Shown piece after piece: positions 17,562-27,257 of a stretch of 64,000 bases of DNA. Below the pieces are notes generated by a model. It was not told the DNA's origin, did no database searches, and saw only the letters and a list, made by a program, of their open reading frames with translations. The first letter of the stretch is position 1. Every line of letters begins with the position of its first letter. A program made the position numbers and the translations under genes. This DNA is from a bacterium SCSIO 12741. Lineage in GTDB: Bacteria; Bacteroidota; Bacteroidia; Flavobacteriales_G; Salibacteraceae. Location: positions 1,426,594 through 1,490,593 of the forward strand of contig CP073749.1 of NCBI GenBank assembly GCA_024398055.1, written 5' to 3'.

Positions 17562-18614
17562 ATGAATAACAATTATTGCATCATTATGGCCGGAGGAATC
17601 GGTTCACGATTCTGGCCTTGGAGCACCGAAACCACCCCGAAACAATTTCTGGATATTCTGGGTACTGGAAAAACCTTAATTCGTCAAACCTTCGAGCGAT
17701 TTGTTGGACTTTGTCCAGCTGAAAACTTTTACGTGGTGACTAATGCGCGCTACTTTGACCTGGTACAAGAGCAAATTCCCGAATTGAATCCAGATCAGAT
17801 ACTGTGCGAGCCTGTTCGCCGGAATACGGCCCCTTGTATCGCCTATGCATCATACAAAATCAAAGGAATAAATCCAGCGGCCAATATTGTTGTTACGCCT
17901 GCCGATCATGTGATCTTAAAGGAAGAAGAGTTTCAACGAGTTATTCGCCTAGGGCTGGACCACGCCTCCCAATCCAACGACTTAATTACCCTTGGCATTG
18001 AGCCTACCCGCCCTGATACCGGATATGGATATATCGAATTCCAAAAATCTGAAGGCCAGGAAATTCACTCCGTGGAACAATTTCGCGAAAAACCAGATTT
18101 GGAAAACGCGAAACGGTTTATTGAAGCGGGCAACTTCGTCTGGAATTCAGGAGTTTTCATTTGGAACCTACAGGTAATTCTTCAAGCCTTTGAAAACTAC
18201 ATTCCCGATTTACATGAACTTTTCACCGGTTTAGAATCATCCTTAAACACGGATAACGAACGAACTGTAATCAGCGAGCAATTTGCCAACAGTCCAGACA
18301 TTTCCATCGACTACGGTGTTATGGAAAAGGCGGATCAGGTAAAGGTTATTTTTGGAGACTTTGGTTGGTCGGATCTGGGCACTTGGGGATCACTATTTTC
18401 AATCTTGGATAAAGACGAGCAAAACAATGCTTCATTGGGCGACCAGGTTCACCTTTCTAACTCCACCGGTTGTATCGTCAAGGGGTCTGGAAAGCGCCTC
18501 GTCGTAACAGAAGGTATTGATGACGTGATTGTGGTAGACACGGATGATGTACTACTCATTTGCAAAAAATCGGATGAGCAAAAGATCAAGCAGTTGGTCG
18601 CTAAACTCAAATAA
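17562..18614 (+). CDS. manC: mannose-1-phosphate guanylyltransferase
   Basis: 350 residues, nucleotidyltransferase domain only, without the isomerase/cupin half of bifunctional enzymes. Signature IMAGGIGSRFWP at 8-19 followed by PKQF; further motifs VTPADHVI, EKPD and the FIWNL segment. It makes GDP-mannose from GTP and mannose 1-phosphate for surface polysaccharide and glycoprotein sugars, including GDP-fucose. The alpha/beta hydrolase gene follows after 16 bases. Confidence 0.93.
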   Translation: MNNNYCIIMAGGIGSRFWPWSTETTPKQFLDILGTGKTLIRQTFERFVGLCPAENFYVVTNARYFDLVQEQIPELNPDQILCEPVRRNTAPCIAYASYKIKGINPAANIVVTPADHVILKEEEFQRVIRLGLDHASQSNDLITLGIEPTRPDTGYGYIEFQKSEGQEIHSVEQFREKPDLENAKRFIEAGNFVWNSGVFIWNLQVILQAFENYIPDLHELFTGLESSLNTDNERTVISEQFANSPDISIDYGVMEKADQVKVIFGDFGWSDLGTWGSLFSILDKDEQNNASLGDQVHLSNSTGCIVKGSGKRLVVTEGIDDVIVVDTDDVLLICKKSDEQKIKQLVAKLK

Positions 18615-18630
18615 GAAAACGAGGCCCTGA

Positions 18631-19425
18631 ATGGTGCCGCATCAGGATCAATTCATATCGGTTTTCGGGCATTCTCTCTTTGTCCGGTTTTGGGCGGCTG
18701 ATAACAATGCCAAACAAGAAGATTTAACGCCGATTCTTTTAATTCATGACTCCTTGGGCTGCGTCGAGACCTGGGGTGATTTCCCAGCTTTGCTAAGCCT
18801 TGCTACCAAACGGAAGGTTATTGCCTACGATCGATTGGGCTTTGGACAATCTGAAGCACGAATCGAACTTCCCCTTCCAGACTTCATTGAAGAAGAAGGT
18901 TCTCGTTTTCTACCCGAAATCCTGAATCAATTGAAGTTGGATAAAGTCATTCTATTCGGCCACAGCGTAGGTGGGGCCATGGCCATTTCAGCGGCTCGAC
19001 AGCTGGCCGGAAAAATTCAGGCCGTTATCAGCGAATCGGCACAGGCCTTTGTAGAAGACAGAACGATAAATGGAATTCGAGCTGGAAAACAATTTTTTCA
19101 AACCGAAAAAGGCATCAGCTGGCTACAGCGATTTCATGGCAACAAAAAGGATTGGGTGCTTAATTCGTGGACCGAGGTTTGGCTATCCGAGGCCTTTCAA
19201 TCCTGGTCGTTAAGCAATGACGAGCAGCCCGTATCATGCCCCACCTTGATTCTTCATGGTGACCAAGACGAGTATGGGTCCATTGCCTTTCCAGAGGCCC
19301 TAAAACAACTTGTTAGCGCTCCAGCTACCGCGGTCATTTTGCCGAATTGCGGACACATTCCACACAAAGAAATGCCAGAAGTAATCTTGAATCAAGTTGG
19401 CCAATTTCTTTCCAACCAACCCTAA
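18631..19425 (+). CDS. alpha/beta hydrolase
   Basis: 264 residues. Oxyanion region LIHDSLGCVETW, nucleophile elbow GHSVGG with Ser112, acid residue in LHGDQDEYG (about 213) and catalytic His in NCGHIPHKE near 246. Domain layout fits the MhpC/AB hydrolase-1 family; no signal peptide. Substrate unknown. Probably co-transcribed with manC. Confidence 0.88.
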   Translation: MVPHQDQFISVFGHSLFVRFWAADNNAKQEDLTPILLIHDSLGCVETWGDFPALLSLATKRKVIAYDRLGFGQSEARIELPLPDFIEEEGSRFLPEILNQLKLDKVILFGHSVGGAMAISAARQLAGKIQAVISESAQAFVEDRTINGIRAGKQFFQTEKGISWLQRFHGNKKDWVLNSWTEVWLSEAFQSWSLSNDEQPVSCPTLILHGDQDEYGSIAFPEALKQLVSAPATAVILPNCGHIPHKEMPEVILNQVGQFLSNQP

Positions 19426-19445
19426 TCAAGTTGCTCAAAAGGGCA

Positions 19446-19483
19446 AAAAAAAATCCCCTTCCAGAAAACTGAAAGGGGACTCA
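19446..19483 (-). terminator. terminator of fumC
   Basis: On the minus strand CCCCTTTCAG pairs with CTGGAAGGGG and is followed by nine T (19453-19445). It lies between convergent hydrolase and fumC genes. Confidence 0.85.
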
Positions 19484-19502
19484 AAAAATTTATGGAATCC
19501 GA

Positions 19503-20906
19503 TTAAGCGTGCAGCGATCCGATCATTTCGGAAGGCACCACCCACTCATCAAATTGTTCTGCTGTTAAGTATCCCAGATTAACGGCTTCTTCCTTCAAAG
19601 TTGTTCCGTTTTCATAGGCCGTCTTGGCAATCTTAGCTGCTTTTTCGTAACCAATCTTAGTATTCAAAGCCGTTACAAGCATCAAAGAGTTATCCAAGTT
19701 CTTTTTCAAGTTATCGTGGTTTGGCTCGATGCCCACCGCGCAATTATCATTGAATGATACGCAAGCATCACCAATCAAACGAGCGCTTACCAAAAGATTG
19801 CTTGCCATCAATGGCTTGAACACATTCAATTCGTAATGTCCAGTAGCACCACCAACAGAAACCGCCGTATCATTTCCCATAACTTGAGCACAAACCATGG
19901 TCATGGCCTCTGCCTGAGTTGGGTTTACTTTTCCAGGCATAATACTCGAGCCTGGCTCATTGGCAGGAATAATGATTTCACCAATACCACTTCGCGGACC
20001 TGAAGCCAACATGCGGATGTCGTTCGCAATCTTCATCAAGCTCACAGCCAATTGCTTCAACGCACCATGGGTTTCTACAATAGCGTCATGAGCAGCCAAT
20101 GCTTCAAATTTGTTTTCGGCAGTAACGAATGGAAGTTCGGAAAATTCAGCGATGTATTTCGCTACCAATTCTGAATAACCTTCCGGAGTATTGATACCTG
20201 TACCAACAGCCGTTCCACCCAAAGCCAATTCGCTCAAGTGCGCCAAGGTATTTTCCAAGGCCTTCAGTCCGTGATCCAGCTGAGAAACATATCCTGAAAA
20301 CTCCTGACCCAAGGTCAATGGCGTGGCATCCATCAAGTGAGTACGTCCAATTTTTACTACGTCCTTAAAAGCATCAGACTTTTGCTTTAAGGTATCGCGT
20401 AGTTTCTGAACACCAGGGATGGTCGTTTCTACAATCATCTTGTAGCCAGCGATGTGCATTCCCGTTGGAAAAGTATCGTTAGAAGATTGTGACTTGTTCA
20501 CGTCATCATTTGGGTGAACCGAAGAATGTCCTTCGCCCAATTTATTTCCCTGAAGCACATGAGCGCGGTTAGACACCACCTCATTCACATTCATGTTGGA
20601 CTGGGTTCCAGAACCCGTTTGCCAAATCACCAAAGGAAACTGATCATCGTGCTTACCCGCAAGAATTTCATCACACACCTGGGCAATCAAGTCACGTTTT
20701 TCTTCAGAAAGAACACCTAACTCACAATTGGTATAGGCTGCAGCCTTCTTCAAGTAAGCAAAACCGTAAACGATCTCCAAGGGCATTTTTTGCTTGTAAT
20801 CCCCGATTTTGAAGTTATTTCTGGAACGCTCGGTTTGCGCACCCCAGTATTTATCGGCGGGTACCTTAACCTCGCCCATCGTATCTTTTTCGATCCGAAA
20901 ATCCAT
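19503..20906 (-). CDS. fumC: class II fumarate hydratase
   Basis: 467 residues, family length. Interconverts fumarate and malate in the TCA cycle without an iron-sulfur cluster. Seen: [14 protein letters not shown] near 107, the [10 protein letters not shown] catalytic-His segment near 186, and the flexible signature loop [11 protein letters not shown] near 320. Own promoter and terminator. Confidence 0.97.
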   Translation of the reverse strand: MDFRIEKDTMGEVKVPADKYWGAQTERSRNNFKIGDYKQKMPLEIVYGFAYLKKAAAYTNCELGVLSEEKRDLIAQVCDEILAGKHDDQFPLVIWQTGSGTQSNMNVNEVVSNRAHVLQGNKLGEGHSSVHPNDDVNKSQSSNDTFPTGMHIAGYKMIVETTIPGVQKLRDTLKQKSDAFKDVVKIGRTHLMDATPLTLGQEFSGYVSQLDHGLKALENTLAHLSELALGGTAVGTGINTPEGYSELVAKYIAEFSELPFVTAENKFEALAAHDAIVETHGALKQLAVSLMKIANDIRMLASGPRSGIGEIIIPANEPGSSIMPGKVNPTQAEAMTMVCAQVMGNDTAVSVGGATGHYELNVFKPLMASNLLVSARLIGDACVSFNDNCAVGIEPNHDNLKKNLDNSLMLVTALNTKIGYEKAAKIAKTAYENGTTLKEEAVNLGYLTAEQFDEWVVPSEMIGSLHA

Positions 20907-20923
20907 AAGTTGTGTGTTTTTTA

Positions 20924-20931
20924 CAAAATTA
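20924..20931 (-). promoter_or_regulatory. -7 box for fumC
   Basis: TAATTTTG on the minus strand, 17 bases before the fumC ATG. Confidence 0.5.
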
Positions 20932-20958
20932 TTCTATGGCATTTTTTAGGAAGCCCTT

Positions 20959-20986
20959 TTGTCTAAAAACTTTTCTTCTAAATTTG
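20959..20986 (+). promoter_or_regulatory. promoter for 50-residue membrane protein
   Basis: TTG (20959-20961), 17 bases, TAAATTTG (20979-20986). The in-frame TTG that could serve as a start codon is thus the -33 element, which moves the real start to the ATG at 21007. Confidence 0.6.
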
Positions 20987-21006
20987 TCGCTCAATTCAGA
21001 AAAGTC

Positions 21007-21159
21007 ATGGAAATTATAGCCGTATTATTCTTTTTGGTCGTAGCAGGTGGAGCCTTCTTTACCCTAATTTTCTTAGCCGTATTCCTTCCTTACTGGATCG
21101 GAGCGCAACTATGGGAAGCCCTAACCTTCAATCCTAAGACCGACAAAAAGGACGAGTAA
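21007..21159 (+). CDS. small membrane protein, 50 residues
   Basis: MEIIAVLFFLVVAGGAFFTL..: one or two membrane helices (about 3-35) and a short charged tail ending TDKKDE. The start is set by the promoter just upstream. Function unknown. It ends one base before the convergent arsC-like gene. Confidence 0.6.
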   Translation: MEIIAVLFFLVVAGGAFFTLIFLAVFLPYWIGAQLWEALTFNPKTDKKDE

Positions 21160-21160
21160 A

Positions 21161-21505
21161 CTACAGAATTTCCAATACGTCTTCTGGTGGCCGGCCTAAG
21201 GCTGCCTTTTCGCCGTTAATTACAATTGGACGTTCCATCAATTTGGGATAGGTAATCATTGCCTCTATCCATTCATCCTCAGAGAGTTCTTTTCCCTTGA
21301 ACTTCTCTTTGAAAATGGCCTCGTTTTTACGCAATATTTCGTGAGGCTGTTTACCCAATTTACGAAGTACATCTTTTAGTTCATCTTTCGCCAGAGGAAC
21401 CGCCAAATATTCGGTAATTTCGGGGTTAACACCCTTTTCTTGCAAGAGCTGAAGCGTTTGACGGCTTTTGGAGCAACGAGGGTTGTGTAAAATACGTACT
21501 GACAT
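21161..21505 (-). CDS. ArsC/Spx-family reductase, probable arsenate reductase (glutaredoxin-type)
   Basis: 114 residues. Redox Cys11 in HNPRCSKSR, then the family pattern ITEYLAVPL, and the C-terminal RPIVINGEKAALGRPPE in which the Arg residues bind substrate. Length and motifs fit ArsC/YfgD proteins that reduce arsenate with glutathione/glutaredoxin. No ars efflux genes are adjacent, so a general thiol role is possible. Confidence 0.88.
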   Translation of the reverse strand: MSVRILHNPRCSKSRQTLQLLQEKGVNPEITEYLAVPLAKDELKDVLRKLGKQPHEILRKNEAIFKEKFKGKELSEDEWIEAMITYPKLMERPIVINGEKAALGRPPEDVLEIL

Positions 21506-21568
21506 AGGTCAAATATTTATTAATTCAGAAGGCTCCAAATGTACATTCTCAGTCCCTTTTAAGCAGAA

Positions 21569-21598
21569 TTGCATTTAATTATTTGTTTAGTATTTTTG
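21569..21598 (+). promoter_or_regulatory. consensus promoter for lectin-type T9SS protein
   Basis: TTG (21569-21571), exactly 19 bases, TATTTTTG (21591-21598). Transcription from about 21605 makes the ATG at 21619 the first usable start. Confidence 0.75.
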
Positions 21599-21618
21599 GA
21601 ACCATTGATATTGTGTGG

Positions 21619-24600
21619 ATGACACGAGACAAGAGCCTTATTTTCAATTCATTATCTCGATTTAGCGGGGTAATTAAGAGTCTCCAAAAACCCCTTTTTC
21701 CAGGCGTTTTTGCGCTGACTTTGATTCTTTCTGCCTTCGTGCCTGATGCTCAGGCTCAATGTCAGAAGGTGGGAAGCACCTGTAATTTAACCACGATTCG
21801 AAACACGATGACGGCAAGTGGAATGACCGAATTAGGTTGCTCCGCCGACAGCTGTGGAATCTACTTTTTGTACAATCAATCGGTTACTTCCGACAGTGCC
21901 CATAATCTGGCACGAACAGTAGGAGCCCATTTGGCATCTATCCACTCCAAGGCGGACAACGATAGTGTTGTTGCCTGGTTGCGTGGCCAGGGATTGACTG
22001 CTTCTGCCTGGATTGGCTTGAACGACAAAACCCAAGACGGAAAATTCGTCTGGTCTGATGGATCAGATACGACCTACAAAAACTGGGCGGGCGGTGCACC
22101 TACCGGTTCTCCGGGTGCTGATGATTGTGTTCAAATCTGGCTTTCTGGAAATGATTCGCTTACCTGGTCGGATACAAGCTGCACCATCTTACTCCCTGCG
22201 GTTATCAAAGTAAGCCTCTGTATGGAGGTGGCTACAAGTGGTCGTGATACGATTTGTGCTACCGATTCTACTTCGATTTATGCCAGTGCATTGTTAGGCT
22301 CTACGCCTTATTCCTACAACTGGGCGCCCGGTGGAAATGGAGATACGCTAAAAGTTTCTCCTGCCAATACAACAAGCTATATGCTCACCGTAACCGATGC
22401 TTATGGCTGTACGGCTGTTGATTCAGCCATTGTAAAAGTGGATACATTACCCGTATTCTCCATGGGTGATTCTACAAAAGTTTGCGCCGATTCAGTGGTC
22501 ATATTGGATGCTGGGGCAGGTTACACCTATTTGTGGAGCTCGGGTAAAACCTCTCAAAAAGATACGCTTACCAATCCTGGAGATTATATCTGTACCCGTA
22601 CTGATGGTAACGGATGTTCCTATTCAGATACCTTCCTACTTAAGCACGATACCATTCCATTTTTCCGGTTTGGCGCTGATACCGTAGTTTGTAATAGTGA
22701 TACGGCTACCATCAAATCGCCGCTTACTCATCCTACCTATACTTATCTCTGGCAGGACGGAAGTACCAACACTTTCTTTAAAACAGACACGGCCGACACC
22801 GTTATCCTCACCATTACAAATCAAATTGGTTGTAGTCATACGGATACTCAAATTGTCAGCCATGCTTTGTCTCAGAACATTAGTGTAGGAAACGATACCA
22901 GCGTTTGTTTTGGTGATGTTTTCAAGCTAAATGGTCCAAATAACTTCGTGTTCCACTCCTGGATTATTTACCAGGATACCGTAGTTGGAGTTTCCATCAA
23001 TGCCGACACGGCGGGCTCCTATTATTACTTTGGGCGCGACACGAATAACTGTGCGGCTTACGACACCCTGGTTGTATTACACGATACGATTCCTACTCCA
23101 TTTATTGGAAATGATACCAATATCTGTTTGGGCGATACGCTCATCCTGGATGCCGGTACGGGCTATAAACAGTACCTCTGGTCCAGTGGAAGCACTACCC
23201 AAACTACCAAGGCCTACAATGGTGTGGCTTACAACGTAGTTGTTGTAGACTCCAATGATTGTGTGGGATCAAGCATCCTTATTTTAGGTATTGATTCCTT
23301 ACCTGAAGTCACCTTATTACATGACGGACTCCCTGGCGACACCACTATTTGTGCCATGGATTCAATATGGTTGCATGCAGCCATGACCGATCCAAACCTA
23401 ACCTACAGTTGGAATGGCGGTCCTTATCAGCCTTTGGATGATTCCTTGAAAGTTTCTAACCCAGGCAAATACGTATTAACCGTTCAGGACACGAATACCT
23501 GTAAGATTGCAGATTCGCTGGAGGTCTTCAACGATACTCTTCCAGTTCCTGGCTTACGAACTGATACAACCATCTGCACGCAGGATAGCATTCAATTGGT
23601 GGCCAATTACGCGGCACACTACAACTATGTTTGGAATTCGGCCGATTCTGGAAACGTAAACAGCATCTGGATTCTAAAAGACACCACCTACATTGTAAAA
23701 GTTACGGATACCAATACTACTTGTTTTGCTCACGATACTATGGTGCTCACACATGACACCTTACCAGTGATCAACTTGGGGCCAGATACTGGATTCTGTA
23801 TTGGAGATACGCTCACTTTGGATGCAGGTCCACATTACTTCTTGTACAGTTGGACTCCTCCAGCTGCAAGCCAGTCTATCAAAGTATTTACTCCGGGTAA
23901 GTACGAGGTTGAGGTGATTGACTCCAACGGATGTAAAGGCGGAGACAGCATCAATATTGCGATGTATCAATTGCCTACGCCGAATTTGGGACCAGACCTT
24001 CAATTCTGTTCCGGTACTGCGATTAAAGAACCTATGGATCCAGGTGGAGGGTTTGCTTACTATGACTGGTCTTCCGGAAGAAAAGGTGGCGAAGGTTGCT
24101 GCCGTAGAGATACTGCTTTAGCCTCGGGTACTTACGATGTAACCGTTACCGACAACAATGGCTGTATGGCTTCTGATACGGTTGTCATTAATGCGAATTT
24201 CCGTCCGAATGTAAATCTTGGTCCAGACACCAGTTTCTGTTCTGGTACGAGCTTTAACTTCCTGGCCAATGCTGGGGCAGGTTTTGTAACCTATACTTGG
24301 TTCGATTTTAAATCAGGCGCCGAGGTTCAGTTGACCAATGCCGGGCAGTTTGCCTTGGTACAAGATACTTCTGCCCGACTGATTGTGGAAGTGACGGACA
24401 ACAATGGATGTGTAAACCGAGACTCGTTGGATGTGGTAGAACTACCCATCCCTTCGATCAATTTGGGCGTTCCAGAACGTTATTGTGAAACGGAACGCGG
24501 AATTTGGGCTGACACCCTGGATGCCGATCCAGCAAACAATTATGCTTCTTACCTCTGGTCTACGGGTGAAACCACTCGTGATATTCGGGTTACCATTGAA

Positions 24601-25506
24601 GGTACTTACCTGGTTACCGTTACCGCTAATAACGGTTGTACCAACAGAGCTCAAAAAGAATACAACGAAGTAGCCAGACCAGCCATCGATTGGTCAGGAG
24701 ATACGCTCCTTTGTAAAGGTGATACGGTTCATCTGAATGCCTTTGACGAGGATTACAAAGCTTATTATTGGTACAAGCTATCGGATGTATCCGGAGTAAG
24801 TGATTCCTTGTTAAATCCAATTATTGAGAATCCAACGGATACCTTCCTGGATACCATTTCTACGATTTACCACATCGTTCGTCCTGGAACCTACAAGGTG
24901 GTAGCTTACTACTATCCGGAACCTTTCTGTGTAGATTCAGTACAGACGACTATTCGAGAGGATATTTATCCAGAAGTAGATTTCAAGATTCAGTCTTCCG
25001 ATACGGCTCTTTGTGTTGGGGAAATTCTGGAACTTCACCCTCACTTTACGGGATCTTCCACCTTGGAAATCACCTACGATTGGCAGGATGGAAATACGGA
25101 TAGTATCTACTATGCATCAAAATCGGGCTTGTATACCCTGGTTATGACCAATGATTGTGGTTCTGACATCGATGAAGTATTTGCCAATTTTGATGACTGT
25201 AGCAACATTTGGATTCCAAATTCCTTTACCCCTAACGATGATGGAGATAACGACCTCTGGAAGGTAGTTTCTCTGGAAAGCTTCCTGGAGTTTAACCTCA
25301 AGGTTTATGATCGCTTTGGAGGTATCGCCTGGGAGACTAATAATCCTGATGTTTCCTGGAATGGACGTCACATGATCAACGGAAAGGATATGCCGATTGG
25401 GGCTTACGCCTACAAGTTGACTTACCGCTCAAACTATGAGCTCATCGATGGAGTAAACAGTGCTCCAACCCGTGAATTGCAAGGGACACTTTACCTGTAC
25501 AGATAA
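21619..25506 (+). CDS. type IX secreted protein with C-type lectin domain and Ig-like repeats
   Basis: 1295 residues from the ATG at 21619. A long N-region precedes the signal hydrophobic stretch (PGVFALTLILSAFVPDAQAQ, about 37-56). A C-type lectin domain (about 75-205) has WIGLNDKTQDGKFVWSDG, NWAGG and the DDCVQIW segment. About eleven PKD/Ig-like repeats of roughly 80 residues follow, each with patterns such as LGPDTSFCSG..LDAG..YLWSSG..TVTDNNGC. The C terminus from WIPNSFTPNDDGDND is the type B (CHU_C, gliding-associated) sorting domain ending TLYLYR. Surface adhesin exported by T9SS is the likely role. Confidence 0.92.
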   Translation: MTRDKSLIFNSLSRFSGVIKSLQKPLFPGVFALTLILSAFVPDAQAQCQKVGSTCNLTTIRNTMTASGMTELGCSADSCGIYFLYNQSVTSDSAHNLARTVGAHLASIHSKADNDSVVAWLRGQGLTASAWIGLNDKTQDGKFVWSDGSDTTYKNWAGGAPTGSPGADDCVQIWLSGNDSLTWSDTSCTILLPAVIKVSLCMEVATSGRDTICATDSTSIYASALLGSTPYSYNWAPGGNGDTLKVSPANTTSYMLTVTDAYGCTAVDSAIVKVDTLPVFSMGDSTKVCADSVVILDAGAGYTYLWSSGKTSQKDTLTNPGDYICTRTDGNGCSYSDTFLLKHDTIPFFRFGADTVVCNSDTATIKSPLTHPTYTYLWQDGSTNTFFKTDTADTVILTITNQIGCSHTDTQIVSHALSQNISVGNDTSVCFGDVFKLNGPNNFVFHSWIIYQDTVVGVSINADTAGSYYYFGRDTNNCAAYDTLVVLHDTIPTPFIGNDTNICLGDTLILDAGTGYKQYLWSSGSTTQTTKAYNGVAYNVVVVDSNDCVGSSILILGIDSLPEVTLLHDGLPGDTTICAMDSIWLHAAMTDPNLTYSWNGGPYQPLDDSLKVSNPGKYVLTVQDTNTCKIADSLEVFNDTLPVPGLRTDTTICTQDSIQLVANYAAHYNYVWNSADSGNVNSIWILKDTTYIVKVTDTNTTCFAHDTMVLTHDTLPVINLGPDTGFCIGDTLTLDAGPHYFLYSWTPPAASQSIKVFTPGKYEVEVIDSNGCKGGDSINIAMYQLPTPNLGPDLQFCSGTAIKEPMDPGGGFAYYDWSSGRKGGEGCCRRDTALASGTYDVTVTDNNGCMASDTVVINANFRPNVNLGPDTSFCSGTSFNFLANAGAGFVTYTWFDFKSGAEVQLTNAGQFALVQDTSARLIVEVTDNNGCVNRDSLDVVELPIPSINLGVPERYCETERGIWADTLDADPANNYASYLWSTGETTRDIRVTIEGTYLVTVTANNGCTNRAQKEYNEVARPAIDWSGDTLLCKGDTVHLNAFDEDYKAYYWYKLSDVSGVSDSLLNPIIENPTDTFLDTISTIYHIVRPGTYKVVAYYYPEPFCVDSVQTTIREDIYPEVDFKIQSSDTALCVGEILELHPHFTGSSTLEITYDWQDGNTDSIYYASKSGLYTLVMTNDCGSDIDEVFANFDDCSNIWIPNSFTPNDDGDNDLWKVVSLESFLEFNLKVYDRFGGIAWETNNPDVSWNGRHMINGKDMPIGAYAYKLTYRSNYELIDGVNSAPTRELQGTLYLYR

Positions 25507-25609
25507 TTCTGGAGAATTCCTGATAAAAGGTTAATTCAGGCTTTTATAGCCTGTAAGTAAATCAAATTGGGATAAGTTCTGAAGGTTGGCTGAATCAGAT
25601 GGATTGGCT

Positions 25610-25657
25610 AAAAAAGGAAAACACACCAGCCTTGGTTAAAACGCCGGCATGTTTTCC
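25610..25657 (-). terminator. terminator after prfB
   Basis: On the minus strand GGAAAACA (25657-25650) pairs with TGTTTTCC (25623-25616), with an inner GC-rich segment, followed by TTTTTT. The gap 25507-25666 also has CAGGCT-TTTAT-AGCCTG at 25537-25553, possibly ending the upstream plus-strand gene. Confidence 0.7.
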
Positions 25658-25666
25658 AGAATTCTA

Positions 25667-26770
25667 TTAGGCTTTTGCTCCCTTCGATTGGCCGAATTCC
25701 ATCAAATAGGCTTTGATAAAATCACCCAATCCTCCATCGAGCACTTGTTGCACGTTTCCAGTTTCATGGTTGGTGCGCAAATCCTTAATGAGTTTGTAGG
25801 GGTGCAATACGTAGTTTCTAATCTGACTACCCCATTCCACCTTCATCTTTGATCCTTCTACCGCTGCTTTTTCTTCCTCACGCTTACGTAACTCCAGCTC
25901 ATATAGCTTGGACTTGAGCAATCGCATGGCGTTTTCCTTGTTCTGCAGCTGTGATCTTGATTCAGTATTCCGAATAATGATTCCCGTAGGCTTGTGTTCC
26001 AAACGTACACCGGTTTCTACCTTGTTTACGTTCTGTCCACCAGCTCCACCTGAGCGGAAAGTATCCCAGACAATCTCTGAAGAGGCTACTTCAATCTCAA
26101 TCGTATCATCAATCACCGGATAAACGAAAACCGAAGCAAAGGACGTATGCCGTTTTGCGTTGGAATCAAAGGGGAAATACGTACCAATCGGTGAACTCCA
26201 TTCTCCCCTTTCAGGTATCCATAGGCGAAATCGCCTTCAATCTCAACCCTGGCCGATTTAATACCGGCGCCATCACCATCCAACTTTTCTGTTACCGTTG
26301 CTTTCAGGCCATTCTTATCAGCGTACATTACGTACATTCTGAGCAGCATTTCAGCCCAATCCTGACTCTCGGTACCACCTGCACCAGAATTGATCTCAAG
26401 GATGGCATTTAACCCATCCTCTTCACCTGAAAGCATGTTCTTGAATTCTACTTCCTCGAGCTTTTCAACCAGATTCTCGTGAAGGGCATTTACTTCCTCT
26501 TCACTGGCTTCACCTTCCTCAAAAAATTCGCGGAGTACCACCAAATCATCCAGCAGTCCAGCCACCTCGTCGTAGGCCTGAACCCAGAATTTCTTTTTGT
26601 TGAGTTGTTTCAGAACGGCCTCGGCTTCTTTCGGGTCATTCCAAAAATCGGGAGAGTGTGTTTTTTGTTCTTCGTCGTTGACAAATTCGCGTAGATCATC
26701 TACGTCAAAGATGCCCCCTTAGCGCATCCAGGCGCTCAGTCAACCCTTTGAGTTGTTCCTGATTAATCAT
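25667..26770 (-). CDS. prfB: peptide chain release factor 2, programmed +1 frameshift plus one apparent disruptive frameshift
   Basis: Three reading segments. Frame 1 runs 26770-26708 (21 codons) to an in-frame TGA within the classical RF2 site CTT TGA C; a +1 shift continues at 26706 ([11 protein letters not shown]..). That frame carries the N-terminal and most of domain 2 up to VRISP at about 26171. The rest of RF2 ([18 protein letters not shown].., then the GGQ motif in [12 protein letters not shown], to the end GAKA) is in another frame, one base short. Joined, the product is about 367 residues, normal for RF2, which releases at UGA and UAA. The break falls inside the stop-reading tripeptide Ser-Pro-Phe. 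A sequence or assembly error in the CCCC/TTT run (26174-26168) is the simplest explanation because prfB is essential. Start overlaps recX stop (ATGA). Confidence 0.9.
26704..26719 (-). promoter_or_regulatory. RF2 programmed +1 frameshift site
   Basis: Minus-strand AGGGGG (26719-26714), CAT, CTT (26710-26708), TGA (26707-26705), C. It differs from the E. coli site only in CAT for TAT and keeps the same spacing from the Shine-Dalgarno-like AGGGGG to the CTT slip codon. When RF2 is scarce, pausing at UGA favours the shift: autoregulation. Confidence 0.92.
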
Positions 26771-27237
26771 AATTGATTCAAATATTTGCGAACCCCTTCC
26801 GGCTCAAACCCTCGTTGTAGCAGAAAGCGGTATAGCTTATTTCTTATTTCAAAAGAATCTCCGGAGAGACGGGAACGTTTTCCTTCGCCCACATCAAAGA
26901 TCATTTTTTCGTATTCCTCATCACTGATTTCTTCCAGTGCCAGGCGGATACAAAACTCCGAAATCTTTTTTTCCTTCAATCCTTGAACGATCTTCAATTT
27001 ACCCCATTTCCTAAACAGGAAGCGATCGTGGCAATAGGCTTTTGCATATCGCTCTTCGTTCAAAAAATTCTCACTGATTAAAAATCCGATCAGGTCTTCT
27101 GTATGGTCAGGATGTACTCCCCAAGCCAGTAACTTTTGGCGTACTTCTTCGTGTGCCCGTTCCCGCTTGACACAGAAATTCAGAATGCGGCTTTTAGCCT
27201 CGGATAAAGAAATCTTTTTTTGCCTTTGAATTGCCAT
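26767..27237 (-). CDS. recX: regulatory protein RecX
   Basis: 156 residues from the ATG at 27237; an in-frame TTG at 27249 is less likely. Three-helix repeats typical of RecX are visible, with RAHEEVRQKL, DLIGFLISENFLNEERYAKAYCHDR and KWGKLKIVQGLKEKKIS. RecX modulates RecA filaments. It lies 20 bases after rng and overlaps prfB by four bases, so the three are co-transcribed; recA is not in the window. Confidence 0.9.
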   Translation of the reverse strand: MAIQRQKKISLSEAKSRILNFCVKRERAHEEVRQKLLAWGVHPDHTEDLIGFLISENFLNEERYAKAYCHDRFLFRKWGKLKIVQGLKEKKISEFCIRLALEEISDEEYEKMIFDVGEGKRSRLSGDSFEIRNKLYRFLLQRGFEPEGVRKYLNQL

Positions 27238-27257
27238 GCTAAGGCTCAAAGGTAAGA

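Noticed and set aside
21600-25500. Direct repeats in the lectin-type gene as a CRISPR-like array
   Set aside because: The repeats are degenerate at DNA level, about 240 bases long and all in frame; they code protein modules.
26113-26565. Two separate hypothetical genes in the prfB region
   Set aside because: Both frames read as consecutive parts of RF2 with all motifs; one gene with recoding and an apparent indel.
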